DNA of 64,000 bases from assembly GCA_004194705.1 (NCBI GenBank), contig SADC01000428.1:1-64000 (forward strand). Direction: 5' to 3'. Below the pieces are notes generated by a model, which was not told the origin of the DNA, ran no database searches, and saw only the letters and a list, made by a program, of their open reading frames with translations. The position numbers were made by a program, and so were the translations under genes. Shown piece after piece: positions 42,803-55,204 of this stretch; the first letter of the stretch is position 1, and every line of letters begins with the position of its first letter. This stretch comes from Ditylenchus dipsaci. Lineage: Eukaryota; Nematoda; Chromadorea; Rhabditida; Anguinidae.

Positions 42803-43738
42803 AAAGACTCTTGATCAAAAATTCCACTTCCTATACTGGCGAACCTTCTTTCGTCGTCATTGATTTTCTTGTGCAAAGCCTCTACTGACTGTTCTGACAG
42901 GATACCCAAAGCGATATATCTTCATGAAGGTGGCCACATGACTACAACTACGAGCACAAAACGCTACAATCTCACGTGAATTTCGGCAGAAAAAAGTGTT
43001 TTTTCCAGAAAATCCTTATTTTTCGAACACCAGTTTTTGGCAAAAAAAAATCGCCATAAAATTGGAAATTGTCCTGCACCCTCTTAACTTTTAGTCGATC
43101 AGAAAGAGAAATCGATTATTCATCTTCCTGACAAACAATTTTAGAAAAAAGCGGAGGGGGGGGGGTAGGTGAGTAAGACCGAAAAAGCCTTTGAATTTCT
43201 CGAGTCGTCCAAACTTTTTTCAGTTTTTGATGTAATTTTTTTTGCTCAGCAAACCCTTCATTCTAACACCGGATTCGTGCTCAGTGTACCCGACTGAAAA
43301 AAGTTAGGACAACTAGAGAAATACAAAGGCTGTTCTGGTCTTACCTCCCCCTGTTTTTTATGCAAAATTGATTTCTCTTTCTGATGCACTAAAAATTAAG
43401 AGGGTGCAAGACGATTTCCCATTTTTATGGCGATTTTTTTGCCAAAAACTGGTGTTCGAAAAATAAGGATTTTCTGAAAAAAAAAACACTTTTTCTGCCG
43501 AAATTCACCACAGATTGTAGAGTTCTTGTGCTCGTTAGAAAGAGCAACTTTTTCTGCGTTGAATAATCTTTTGAACGAGTGTATATTATCAAATATTCAT
43601 AAGGCATAAATTATTTTAAAAAATGTGTGGGTTTTGGTGAGCACCGAACTTCCGGAGGGCACAGCTCAGCGAATTACCAATAAAAAGTAGTCGAATTTGG
43701 TGTCATCGTACTCAGCACATCGTAGGCTTTCGTTTTAG

Positions 43739-43963
43739 CAGGGTTCGTAATTGTCCTTTTTAAAAAAATTTGTCCTTTTTTCGGGACCCCAAATCTACCC
43801 CAAGGGACCCCAAAATTTATTTTGAAGTTTTTAGTCAAAATCTTTTTTTTTCGCTCTAAAATAGCAATAAGCACTGGATAAAATGACCCTTTTTTCAAAA
43901 ATGGTCAAAATGTCCTTTTTTACCCAAATGTTTTTTTTTCAAAAATTTTCATTACGAACCATG
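43739..43963. mobile_element. hAT-like MITE (arm 1)
   Basis: CAGGGTTCGTAATTGTCC at the left, ...TCATTACGAACCATG at the right, flanks CGTTTTAG / CGTTTAAG (7 of 8). Inner GTCCTTTTT tracts and AGCACTGGATAAAATGACCC. Arm 2 copy at 46,259-46,480. Confidence 0.75.
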
Positions 43964-44050
43964 CGTTTAAGCCCAAACACTTAAAGTCCAATTTTCCAAG
44001 GGTCGAATTGCCCTTTATACAGGGACAAAATTGCAAAACTTCTCTTATAA

Positions 44051-45540
44051 TGGCTCATTTATAAACGTTGTCGTCGTCGTCGTTGTCGTTTACGCCTCCG
44101 AAAGAAACGGTGTTTATAGGAAAAAATGGTTTTGATGTTTAAACGCTGTTTTAACAATGTTATGTGGAAAATTAGAAGCGATCATAGGATGGCGAAAAAA
44201 AATTATGACTCAAAATTTTCTCCCCGCCTTCGGCGCGGCGAATTCAAAAAACAAAAGCCTCCCCCCTCTAATATAAACCCCCCCCTGGAGGGCATCCACA
44301 AAATAAAAGCCCCGGGGCTTCTATTAGAGGAAATACGGTATATAAATCTAGAACTTCAAAATCATCTATAAGTTCTAAGCAAACTTTCTTATTGGCTCAT
44401 TTATAAACGTTGTCGTCGTCGTTGTCGTTGGAAAAAATGTTTTATAAAGGCAATTTTACGCCAACGCCAACGACGACGACAACGACGACCTATTTATAAA
44501 AAATCCAACGACAAGGCCAACGACGACGACAACGAAAATTTTTCTTCCAAATAAGACAGATTTTGCATTTTAAGTAAGAATTTTAAGAATTAACTATATT
44601 CTCCACACGTTTTCCCTTGAAATCTCGTCTGAGAATGCGAAATTTGTCCAATTTTGAATGAAAAAATTTCGTTGTCGTTGGCGTCGTCGTTGGATTTTTA
44701 TAAATAGGTCGTCGTTGTTGTGGGCGAAAAAAGGGTTTTATAAAAAAAATATTCCAACGACAACGACAACGTTTTTAAATGAGCCATAACAGCTCGGTTT
44801 CCAAGCTTTAAGAATAGGGTTGTCGACGCGTCGAATTTTTCGACGCGTCGAGTCGAACGTCGAAAATTTCTTCTGCACGTAAAATCGAAGATCAAATTTT
44901 TTCCGAACTGGCAGGTATTTACTCCAACCATTGCCCTAACTACAAATTCTTACAACTACAACAAATTACAACAACTGCCTTGTTGACAAGCCTACTTATT
45001 TGTACCGAATGCTAGTATTCAGGTATTCTACGGGTCAGCGGCTAGTGCTGAATCCGATGCCAAAATATGCCTTAATCCCCCTTTTAATTTTTCATGAATA
45101 ATTGCTTGGTATGCCATTAGAGTGAGTAGGGGTACCAGGAACTTGCGGACGAAAATTCAATTTTATAAAACATTTTTTCCAACGACAACGACGACGACAA
45201 CGTTTATAAATGAGCCATTAAGAAAGTTTGCTTAGAACTATAGATGATTTTGAAGTTCTAGATTTATATACCGTATTTCCTCTAATAGAAGCCCCGGGCT
45301 TTTATTTTGTGGATGCCCTCCAGGGGGGGGGCTTATATTAGAGGGGGGAGGCTTTTGTTTTTTGAATTCGCCGCGCCGAAGGCGGGGAGAAAATTTTGAG
45401 TCATAATTTTTTTTTCGCCATCCTATGATCGCTTCTAATTTTCCACATAACATTGTTTAAAACAGCGTTTAAACATCAAAACCATTTTTTCCTATAAACA
45501 CCGTTTCTTTCGGAGGCGTAAACGACAACGACGACGACGA
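44051..45540. repeat. GTC/GAC-rich elements and central spacer of the duplication
   Basis: Elements with ends TGGCTCATTTATAAACGTTG followed by GTCGTCGTCGTTGTCG repeats: 44,393-44,786 is complete with both ends; 44,051-44,392 is a second with a nested half CCGTATTT MITE (TTCTATTAGAGGAAATACGG). 44,681-45,540 is the non-duplicated spacer. It contains TCGACGCGTCGA palindromes near 44,823-44,852 and a third copy of the nested unit at about 45,190-45,540, in direct orientation to the one starting arm 2 (45,790-46,165). Confidence 0.7.
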
Positions 45541-46258
45541 CAACGACAACGAAATTTTTTCATTCAAAATTGGACAAATTTCGCATTCTCAGACGAGATT
45601 TCAAGGGAAAACGTGTGGAGAATATAGTTAATTCTTAAAATTCTTACTTAAAATGCAAAATCTGTCTTATTTGGAAGAAAAATTTTCGTTGTCGTCGTCG
45701 TTGGCCTTGTCGTTGGATTTTTTATAAATAGGTCGTCGTTGTCGTCGTCGTTGGCGTTGGCGTAAAATTGCCTTTATAAAACATTTTTTCCAACGACAAC
45801 GACGACGACAACGTTTATAAATGAGCCAATAAGAAAGTTTGCTTAGAACTTATAGATGATTTTGAAGTTCTAGATTTATATACCGTATTTCCTCTAATAG
45901 AAGCCCCGGGGCTTTTATTTTGTGGATGCCCTCCAGGGGGGGGTTTATATTAGAGGGGGGAGGCTTTTGTTTTTTGAATTCGCCGCGCCGAAGGCGGGGA
46001 GAAAATTTTGAGTCATAATTTTTTTTCGCCATCCTATGATCGCTTCTAATTTTCCACATAACATTGTTAAAACAGCGTTTAAACATCAAAACCATTTTTT
46101 CCTATAAACACCGTTTCTTTCGGAGGCGTAAACGACAACGACGACGACGACAACGTTTATAAATGAGCCATTATAAGAGAAGTTTTGCAATTTTGTCCCT
46201 GTATAAAGGGCAATTCGACCCCTTGGAAAATTGGACTTTAAGTGTTTGGGCTTAAACG

Positions 46259-46480
46259 CATGGTTCGTAATGAAAATTTTTGAAAAAAAACATTTGGGTA
46301 AAAAAGGACATTTTGACCATTTTTGAAAAAAGGGTCATTTTATCCAGTGCTTATTGCTATTTTAGAGCGAAAAAAAAAGATTTTGACTAAAAACTTCAAA
46401 ATAAATTTTGGGTCCCTTGGGGTAGATTTGGGGTCCCGAAAAAAGGACAAATTTTTTTAAAAGGACAATTACGAACCCTG
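46259..46480. mobile_element. hAT-like MITE (arm 2)
   Basis: Arm 2 copy of 43,739-43,963 with ends CATGGTTCGTAAT and ATTACGAACCCTG and flanks CTTAAACG / CTAAAACG. Confidence 0.75.
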
Positions 46481-47417
46481 CTAAAACGAAAGCCTACGAT
46501 GTGCTGAGTACGATGACACCAAATTCGACTACTTTTTATTGGTAATTCGCTGAGCTGTGCCCTCCGGAAGTTCGGTGCTCACCAAAACCCACACATTTTT
46601 TAAAATAATTTATGCCTTATGAATATTTGATAATATACACTCGTTCAAAAGATTATTCAACGCAGAAAAAGTTGCTCTTTCTAACGAGCACAAGAACTCT
46701 ACAATCTGTGGTGAATTTCGGCAGAAAAAAGTGTTTTTTTTTTCAGAAAATCCTTATTTTTCGAACACCAGTTTTTGGCAAAAAAATCGCCATAAAAATG
46801 GGAAATCGTCTTGCACCCTCTTAATTTTTAGTGCATCAGAAAGAGAAATCAATTTTGCATAAAAAACAGGGGGAGGTAAGACCAGAACAGCCTTTGTATT
46901 TCTCTAGTTGTCCTAACTTTTTCAGTCGGGTACACTGAGCACGAATCCGGTGTTAGAATGAAGGGTTTGCTGAGCAAAAAAAATTACATCAAAAACTGAA
47001 AAAAGTTTGGACGACTCGAGAAATTCAAAGGCTTTTTCGGTCTTACTCACCTACCCCCCCCCTCCGCTTTTTTCTAAAATTGTTTGTCAGGAAGATGAAT
47101 AATCGATTTCTCTTTCTGATCGACTAAAAGTTAAGAGGGTGCAGGACAATTTCCAATTTTATGGCGATTTTTTTTTGCCAAAAACTGGTGTTCGAAAAAT
47201 AAGGATTTTCTGGAAAAAACACTTTTTTCTGCCGAAATTCACGTGAGATTGTAGCGTTTTGTGCTCGTAGTTGTAGTCATGTGGCCACCTTCATGAAGAT
47301 ATATCGCTTTTGGGGTATCCTGTCAGAACAGTCAGTAGAGGCTTTGCACAAGAAAATCAATGACGACGAAAGAAGGTTCGCCAGTATAGGAAGTGGAATT
47401 TTTGATCAAGAGTCTTT

Positions 47418-47900
47418 CAGGATTGTTCAAGCGCCGGCGGAGCGCCGGCGCTCCGCCGGGTTTAAAGTTAGCGCCGGCGCTTAGCCGGCGCTTATACCGA
47501 CGCTTAAGTAGTGGTTATGTCGAATACCGTTAATAATCCTTTTTTACTGTTTTTTAACTTCACTGCTTGGAAAATAACAGTGCGGATTTTATTAAATATA
47601 AACGCAGAGTATAATAATAATATATAATAATGTATAATAATTTTTGAAAAGCAGTATTAAATAATGTGAATGTTATAATCAGGTATGTTTAAGCGCTGGC
47701 GGAGCGCCGGCGCTTACAGCGCCGTCGCTAAGTTGGCGCTCCGCCGGGTTCAGAATTAGTGCCGGCGCCAACTAAGCGCCGGCGCTTACGGTGCCGCAGC
47801 TTAGCCGGCGCTCCGCCAAGTTCGAAGTTAGCGCCGGCGCCAGCTAAGCGCCGGCGCTTAGCCGGCGCTCCGCCGGGTAGCCAGCGCTTAAACAATCCTG
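47418..47900. mobile_element. hAT miniature with GCGCCGGCG-rich ends (arm 2)
   Basis: Arm 2 copy of 42,322-42,802. Ends CAGGATTGTTCAAGCG and CGCTTAAACAATCCTG, flanked by GAGTCTTT on both sides. The array lengths differ slightly from arm 1. Confidence 0.92.
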
Positions 47901-48460
47901 GAGTCTTTCTCGGAATTATCATTTCTAACCATCCAAGCCTCCTGCACCCCTTTCGGTTGGGCAGGGGCTTGGTTGCTTGGTGCTGAGATGCGCACACCCA
48001 CATACCTTAAACACAAATCACTCGAAAGTGACTCTGGATGCATGAAAAAGCATGCATACCAGAGTTTATTTATGCGCTAGGCCCCAGTATTCGAAACTAT
48101 GTTCAACATTTTCCTTTTTACACTGAATAAGCCCTTTTCGGTCCCTTTCCGCACAATACATGACAGTTTTTATATTTTTACTCATGACAGTTGCGACTCA
48201 TGACAATGGGGGTCATGACAGTTGGCACTTATGGCAGTCGGGTCATGACAGCTGGCACTCATGATAGTTGAGATTTTACCGATATTTTTGAGTTGTGTTG
48301 ACTTTTTTATAGAGACTGTATTCCTGCTAGAAAATAATTTTTCAGCAAAAAAATTCATACCGTGGTCGAAAATTACTAAGAATTTCCTAAAATGTAGGAA
48401 AATGTTTTACAAAAATCTTGGCATATTGTTTATTTTAAACCGGACGTAAATTTGAATTTT

Positions 48461-48530
48461 GGAGGGCCGTGCCCAAGCGACGGCTTACTGTGTGAATCAG
48501 TCGTGTGTTCGATTCCGGTTAAGTGTATAA
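48461..48530 (+). repeat. tRNA-like sequence, arm 2 copy
   Basis: Copy of 41,691-41,762 with B-box-like TGTTCGATTCC at 48,506-48,516. Not a plausible functional tRNA for the reasons given there. Confidence 0.5.
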
Positions 48531-49084
48531 GTGTATTTCTTCCACTTTTACAAAAATGCGACATTTTAATTCTCGTTTGGATTTCACTGGTACCCGCCTT
48601 TCAAATAATTCCCATCGGCAACGGCATGCCCATTTAAACATGATTTACAAATCATTAAAAGATGCGCCGAGGGCGCAAATGAGTTAGGCGCATATGAGTA
48701 GTAACGGTTTTATAATTCAATATGGTTCGATAAATCGACATTCTGAAGACAAAAGATATTGTATCTACTATGATGGTAAGGTAAAAACGGTCTTTTATAT
48801 ATACCGGGAACAATTGTCCCTTTCATGCAAGCCAGGAACTATCGGCCGCCGAGAAATATCCGTCACTTTTGACAGGCTGGTAACTATTGTCCCCTTCATA
48901 CAGGTCGGTAATTATTGTTCCTTTTATATAAGCCGATAACTATCGGCTGCCGGGAACTATCGGCGCCGGTAACTACCGTCTGTGCTTGATAATACAATGA
49001 TTATAACCCATTAAAAAGAGAGAAAATATTGGGTCCATAACCTTATCTATTCTTTGTTATTTCGTCAGCTCCCTATTACGATTA

Positions 49085-49284
49085 CAGTTGAACCTCGCTA
49101 TACTGGCACGCCCAAAAGTTCGTTCCCGCCTAGGGTCCGACACTTTTTTAGCTCGATTTTCGAAAAATTTTAACCGTTTTCTTTTGACAGCCTGATCGCA
49201 AATATCGTAAGGATTCCGATTTTGCCGATCGCTTTTTAAAAAGAAAACAAATTTTGGGTTAAAAAAGTTAAACCTCGATATAGT
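49085..49284. mobile_element. Half Tigger-type MITE, arm 2 copy
   Basis: CAGTTGAACCTCGCTATACT end preceded by TA, then GTTCGTTCCCGCCTAGGGTC. The mirror of 40,947-41,139. Confidence 0.75.
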
Positions 49285-49638
49285 GGCCAGTGCTTGGAAT
49301 TCCTTAAATTACTCGTCCACGTCCCCGTCTTTGCTTTTTCTAAAATGTCATGCACGTCTTCGTCCTCGTCTTTGCCATTTTTAAAATCGTGTCCTTGTCT
49401 GACCTTTTTTGAATTGACGCGCCTTTAAAAAAGTCTTGTTAATAATTTATAAAAAGTGCGGTTTTTTAATCTGAATGTTTGTTAGTCTCTTTTCATACGC
49501 TAAATTACCAATTTTTTTATGATGTAGTATAATTACTTTTATGTGTTTTTCCAACTCAAAAAAACTTTTATTAATTTTGCGAATAGCAAATATGTCAGGT
49601 ATATCACAAATAAATCAGCTATAAATCCTTATATGAAT

Positions 49639-52272
49639 TTAAACAATATTAATTTTTTTATTAAAGCATTCAAGAACAGTTGAGCTAAATTGAGGCAAAA
49701 TTCTATTAACTGCGGTCGGCAGGCTATGAGACTGGTTAAAAATACTTGGGTCGTTGAGGTGAGACAATTCATTTGACACCATTGATGGTCCAAATTTATT
49801 AGTTGGAGCTAGATCTTTTTGACGCCGTTGCTTTGGTGCGGATAAACGACCTGCCACGTCCTGAACAACAAATTTTTAGCATGAAGATGTGTCATTCATG
49901 TCGACAAATATCTTTGATGATAGGTTTCTTTATTTTAATCCTGTTTTTGTTAAATCAATACACAAATAGCAATTTGAGTTGGCACAAAATGTTTAAAATG
50001 GTCTTTCATTTTTTCTGAAAGACTTGAAATCGTCATTTTATATGGCAGTACTTCTAAATCATTTTCAAGAAATAACAAACCTGCTCAGAAGACCATGGGA
50101 TTTGCTGCATGTACTGCATGAAATTAAGACTATTAGACCTAAAACGAGAAAAAATATTTTAAAAATTTGCTAATATTGGACAAAATCTTACGTGCAATGC
50201 TGCGGCTGAAAGTTGAAAGGACCTTGTTGCTGAGCAAAACCTTGGGGTTGCACTTGGTTTGGGTGCTGAAGAGTAGCTGATGGTCCTGCAGCCTCGTTGC
50301 ATCTAGCCATAAAGTCAGCAAACGCATTGGCGTCAATAGCTCTTGGCATCTGTTTAGTCGGCATTTTCATGTGTTCATGACTTCTTCTAGTCTCAAACCA
50401 CAGAAGAATTTGTGAGGGATCAGCTCCAGTGAGACATTTCATCTCTTCCATGTCCATCTTGTCGGCTTGATTGTTATTCCGAAACTTGTTTTCCAAGTAG
50501 TTCAAGCTGAAAGGGTTGAAGGTATGATTCCTGTCCTCATTCCACTTCTTCTGGTTCCTTTGCATAAACCAAGAGATTATCATAGCTTCAGTCCATCCGC
50601 TCTTTTGGCATAAATACTCTTTTTTAAGAGGGTTGAGAATGGGGGAATGCTGAAACTGCTTTTCTAAGACTCCCTCAATTTGCTTCTGCCATTGTTTTTG
50701 AGTTGTTCGGCCAGCTTTTTGTTGAGCTCTTTGATGAAATTGAAAGCGTTGATTGAACCACTGGTATAGGGTGGCAACATCCACTTTAGTCTCTTCACTC
50801 AGTTTTTTCCAGCCGTCGGGAATGGTAGGGACACAGCCTCGTTGGAAAATGCCTTCAAGAAAATCAACGAGAGTAAAACTGGTTGATTGAATGTTGTTGC
50901 ATGCAAACTGGGGACCTTCATGAGCTTAAATTGAATAATTGATCAAGCTGAACCTTGCAGTGTTGATACCAGGTCTCGGAAACGTCCTTTTTATAAAAAT
51001 TTGTCCATTAATTGAGACCAGAAATCTTTACAACTTTCAAGATTTTACGTCAAAATCTTTATAGTACTCAAAACCTAATAGGCACTGGATGAAAGTGCAC
51101 TTTTTGACAAATGTCTTTTTTTTTTGATATTTCGAATTTTACAATTTACAAATCAGATGACTTATTCATGATCCAAAAATCTAATACAGATAACAATGTT
51201 TACCGCATAAACCTGTTATCTATCAAAATGTATGTAAAGTATATAAGTTCCGAGACCTGGTTAATTTTGAATTTTGAATTAATAAGAATTTTGAAACACT
51301 TTTAACGGTCATAATTTCTCATACGTCGATTTTTTAAATTCTGTGGATGCAGATCGACTCAGCTCGCTCTAGCAATTTTTTGGTATATAGTGTGAAAAAC
51401 ACAGTTTTCGCTTGGTAGCCGCTGTGATTTTCGTCCTGGTTTGTGGATGGCCTCAAGATGGGTAGCACCCAAACCAAAGGGGGACCAAGCAAAAATCGTG
51501 TTTTTCACATTATATACTAGAAAAATTGCTAGAGCGAGCTAAGTCGATCTGTGTTTACAGAATTTCAAAAATCGACCTATGAGAAAAGTTATGACCGCTC
51601 CAAGTGTTTCCAAGTTCTTGGGACACCCTGTACTTTCTAGACAAAAAATAAATTACCATTTACCAACGGATCAACAGGATTGTCTATTTTCCTGCGCTGT
51701 TTGAACCACTCCCTAACTTGTTTTTTTGTTAGACCAGTTAGGCGACACATTTCTTGAACTGAATATACAGTGATTGTAAATTTGTTATAAAAAGTAAAAA
51801 AGTAGAGCTTACGCCGACAACTTTTGAGCCTACAAGGGCTTGCTTGGTAATGTGACTCAAGTATTTGAGCGGCTTCGTCCTGACCAGTTTGTCTTAGGCC
51901 CTCTTGATGGTTGTTTAGTTGCACTAAATATTTTTTACAGTTTTTCGGTTTCTATGGGTTATCTGGGGCCACTTTTAACATTTTTCACAGTCTTCAATGA
52001 TCATCTTGCAAAAGGACTCAACCATGCTCCCCTAACTACGAAAAAGTAAGAAAAACAGCTTTGAGTTCGTTCTAATTCATGAAACAACTCACGGTGCACA
52101 ACATCCTGCTCCAGTGGGCTGACATTTAGGATGGATGGGTTGATTGTGGCCTGACTTGTCTCGCCGACAGAAAAAGTGGAGTTATGAGATGCATTAAATA
52201 GAATAGAGTCTGGCTGTTGAGCAAAACTATCAAAAGTGGCAGATGTGCTAGGTGACTGAGAATCAACCTCAT
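49639..52272 (-). CDS. Partial duplicate of the homeodomain gene (modules 3-6)
   Basis: Minus-strand exons 52,093-52,272; 51,813-51,923; 51,657-51,758; 50,192-50,924; 50,081-50,138; 49,639-49,860 correspond one to one with the last six exons of the plus-strand gene. The 198-residue part of the large exon (modules 4-6) is identical in protein. Differences: module 3 reads QRRKID instead of QRRKRD, and module 4 begins FTLVDF instead of FTVDDF. Two exons are open here but frame-broken in arm 1, because this arm has five bases instead of four in a T run (52,171-52,175) and an A run (about 49,816-49,820). The large-exon acceptor is TTTAAG instead of TTTAG. The upstream coiled-coil and modules 1-2 are absent, so with no promoter seen it is probably a truncated copy. 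Confidence 0.75.
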
Positions 52273-52375
52273 CTAAAATAATTTATTAAAAGTTGGATGG
52301 GCGCCTTGCAGTCGCCTTTTATAATTTGCGCCTATTATAATTATTTCATAGCACCTATTTTAATCTGCATACCTT

Positions 52376-53010
52376 TTGCTCAGACAAGAAATCTAGTGGA
52401 ACATGCAGCAAAATAGAATCAATCGAGCTGCAGCGCAGCTCGATTTTTAGCAACAGGACAGCAGCTTTTTGACTGTAGTTTAGGATTCAAACTTGCATCT
52501 TCATAACAGCCTCAATCATGACAACTTCTGTTACCGGTCAAAAGTCAATCTTATTGGTTTCAAGATGGACCGTTGAATTTTCCTGAAATAACATCTTAGA
52601 CTTCTATAAGAAAAAGAAAAACGGTCGGTGCAAGTTGCACTGAAAAAAATGTCAATCACGCAAACTATCTGGATCTTGTTGGCCTTCGATTTCTTATGAT
52701 TGTGCAGAAGAGACCGGAAAGAGCAGTTGATCGAATCTGTTAAAAGAAGGAAGCTTGTCGAACCGACCTTTTCCATATATGTGGCCGTTATCTCCTAATT
52801 TTACGCCGTGTGACTTTTTTTCTTCGGTTGAATCAGAGATGAAGTGTGTTCGACTGTCGATCTTGAAAAACTGAAGTGACAAATTGACAAAGACTTGCAA
52901 AAAGTGCCTCCTGACATGGTCCGAAGACTAACAAAGAGCTAAGGCAGTCATCTTTGACGATGCATCAGAGTCGAAAGATGAAGCGTCGAAAAAAATACAA
53001 TATCAAATAA
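52376..53010 (+). pseudogene. Mariner-type transposase relic
   Basis: Scattered frames show mariner-like signatures: SYWFQDGPLNF (52,550 region, cf. the FQ.DGA box), then WPLSPNFTPCDFF (52,780 region, cf. WP..SPDL.P.DFFLWG) and KVPPDMVRR (52,905 region). Stops and shifts interrupt all frames; the catalytic D in SPD is N here. It may be the source class for the CAGGGTGTC-ended elements in this window. A short perfect palindrome ATCGAGCTGCA...GCTCGAT is at 52,421-52,443. Confidence 0.6.
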
Positions 53011-53065
53011 AAATTTGTTCGTTTTTTGTTGTTCTTTGTCTGATGTTTTTGTTGGTGCCATGGCG

Positions 53066-53600
53066 TTTCGTCCAAAAGTCAGTTTGTTCAGAGTCAATTT
53101 GCCCAAAATAAAGTCGTCCAAAATTCAATTCGTCCAAAGACAATTCGTCCAAAAGTCAGTTCATCCTAAGTCAACTAGCTCAAAATGCAGTTGTCCAAAG
53201 TCAATTCGCTCGAAATGCAGTTGGTCCAAATTCAATTCGTCCAAAACAATTCGTCTGAAATTCAATTCGTTCAAAATTCAATTCGTCCAAAGACAATTCG
53301 GCCAAAAGTCAGTTCGTCCAAAGTCAAATCGTCCAAAGTCAATTCGCTCGAAATGCAGTTCGTTCAAAATTCAATTCGTCTGAAATTCAATTCGTCCAAA
53401 GACAATTCGTCCAAAATTCAATTCGTTCAAGATTCAATTCGTCCAAAGATAATTTGTCCAGAAATTCAGTTCGTATTCGTCCAATTCATTTCGTCCAAGA
53501 ATTCAATTCGTCCAAAAAATAGTTTTGAAAATATCGTATTCCGTCAATTCAAAAATGGAGTTCGTTCAAAAAATTCGTTCGAGAAAACAATTGTTTAAAA
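53066..53600. repeat. TTCGTCCAAA tandem array
   Basis: About 530 bp of variable 14-20 bp units built on AATTCGTCCAAA(G/A)xxCA with TCGCTCGAAATGCAG variants; higher-order pairs are visible near 53,195 and 53,340. It yields Ser/Lys/Val/Gln-rich frames on the plus strand that are by-products of the repeat. Confidence 0.85.
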
Positions 53601-55204
53601 ATTCGACAAAATCATTCGTAAAAGTCATTCGTCGAAGTAATTCGAAATCAACATGCGATTTAAAAAGGAACTCTTCTGAATTGTAGTGAAAGCAATGTGT
53701 TTTGTACAAAAATGTAGCATTTGAATTGCTCTTTAGAACATATAATATCTCATCCATTATTGCTACTCAATTTTAAGATTTTGGTTTTACCGGCGAAAAT
53801 AAAACAGCTCAAAAATGACCTTGTTATAGAACCATCACAGAAATGTTTTATTGAGCATGCACACATTCTAGTTTTAGCTATTTTCCTATGTTTTCTTATA
53901 ACACAGAATTTATTAAATCAATGTTATGAAAGACATTTTCAAAAGGATTAAAAAAAATAGTCGATTTCGGCCACCTGTGTATAAATGCCAATTGTAAAAG
54001 CTTTTAAACTTTTTTTGGACTAGAAAGAGAATCTACGTTTAAATAAAAATGACTCAGCATGAAAAATACCAGCCTGCCAACCTCAAATAAATTAAGACTA
54101 AAAGTAGTATGTTTTTGCGTTTACAGTTTTTGAAAGACTGTAAATGATGATCTCCTGTCCTGCTCGCCAATGCCTTCATCTACTATTTTCTACTTATTCT
54201 ACTTTGTCAAGGATTGAATCGCTTTATTGAAGCCAGCAGCTTAGTTTTTTAGGTTTTTTTCTTAGTTTTTTTTCTTCAATTATCTCATGCCTAAGTTCAG
54301 TACTTAGTATCAATGCTCAACCAGTCGAGTGCCCAACAGTTTTTAAGCCAGTATTAGCCTTAATTCAGATCCCGTGCTGCAAGTGCCAATCCACTCTTTG
54401 TACTTTATTTTCTTTTTTTATAATGTCATTCAGAACGATTATGAAAGTTTGCATAGAATGTTCTTATATAAAAATCTTATAAAAATGCAGGTGTATGCTA
54501 TGATTTTTTTAAGATATACAAAGTTCTAAAATTGAAAAGTCGGTGGGCGACAATTATTTTAAGTAATAATTAAACAGGCAGGAAACGGGAATGGGAATGT
54601 AGCTTTATATGTGTTGCACTTCCAAAAAAATGCTTGCCTTGCTCCCCCCTTTTATTTTCAAACTTTTTGTTCAAGATCTTAATAACCATTTTCATACACT
54701 TTGAATAATTTTTTATGAAAATTGTTTTTGGTAAAAATAGTGAAAATCGCCTTAGTCCCACAAGCTGATTTTTTCTCTTGAATATTAGAATAGGTGTTAC
54801 ATCTGTCCTATTTTTTAAACTAATTGTCTCCCACATCCATCTAATTTTAAAGGGGACAGTGTGAGCCATGGATGCCAAAAACGAGCGTAACTTTTGCCTC
54901 TCTGAATGCAGAATTTCATGGGGAATACGATAGCTTTTTCAGTTTTTTTTTTCAAATTTAAGAAGTGGTCCAAATCGGCCTTAGAAACATGTCACCCATA
55001 CGCCAGGCATTATAAAGTTAAATAAGGCTGTAACTTTTTCCATATATAATTTTGATCTGTTTTTAAAACTATAAATGCTCCCCATGAGTTTCTCTATCTC
55101 TATATAGTATTCGGGTCGGGTATGTGGGTGGTTGGTTGGGTCACACTTTTCATAAATTATCAAATTTTGACGCACTTTTATAAAAGAAGTCGGTGTTGAT
55201 ATAT
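53601..55204. other. Intergenic
   Basis: No gene, MITE or tandem array recognised; AT-rich. Confidence 0.5.

Larger units (their letters stand above)
37591..44680 (+). repeat. Inverted duplication, arm 1
   Basis: About 7.09 kb, repeated in inverse orientation at 45,541-52,375. It starts at the 3' border of one homeodomain-gene exon (AAAGGTATGC) and ends within a GTTGTCGTTG repeat. The 733-bp exon (39,299-40,031) encodes an identical 198-residue stretch in both arms; elsewhere there are scattered substitutions and indels. Arm 1 has one extra 259-bp MITE. It contains the 3' half of the homeodomain gene plus nested elements, including a fold-back at 42,940-43,530 (GCACCCTCTTAACTTTTAGT against CTAAAAATTAAGAGGGTGC). 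Confidence 0.92.
45541..52375 (-). repeat. Inverted duplication, arm 2
   Basis: Inverse of 37,591-44,680, about 6.83 kb. The length difference is close to the 261 bp of the MITE plus one TA missing here. It includes copies of the hAT elements, tRNA-like unit, tandem tracts, half Tigger MITE and the 3' homeodomain exons. The outer border at 52,375 is abrupt: past CTGCATACCTTTTGCTC the sequence is unrelated to arm 1's upstream exon. Confidence 0.92.

Noticed and set aside
44126..46095. Three copies of an 81-codon frame beginning MVLMFKRC
   Set aside because: They are copies of a MITE-containing repeat unit, not a gene family; the frame runs through transposon termini.
48461..48530. Possible tRNA gene (His-like GTG in the loop)
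   Set aside because: No U33 in register with a paired stem, and the acceptor ends do not pair; a relic.
53015..53598. Two long Ser/Lys/Val/Gln-rich open frames
   Set aside because: They follow the TTCGTCCAAA array unit in different frames; repeat by-products.
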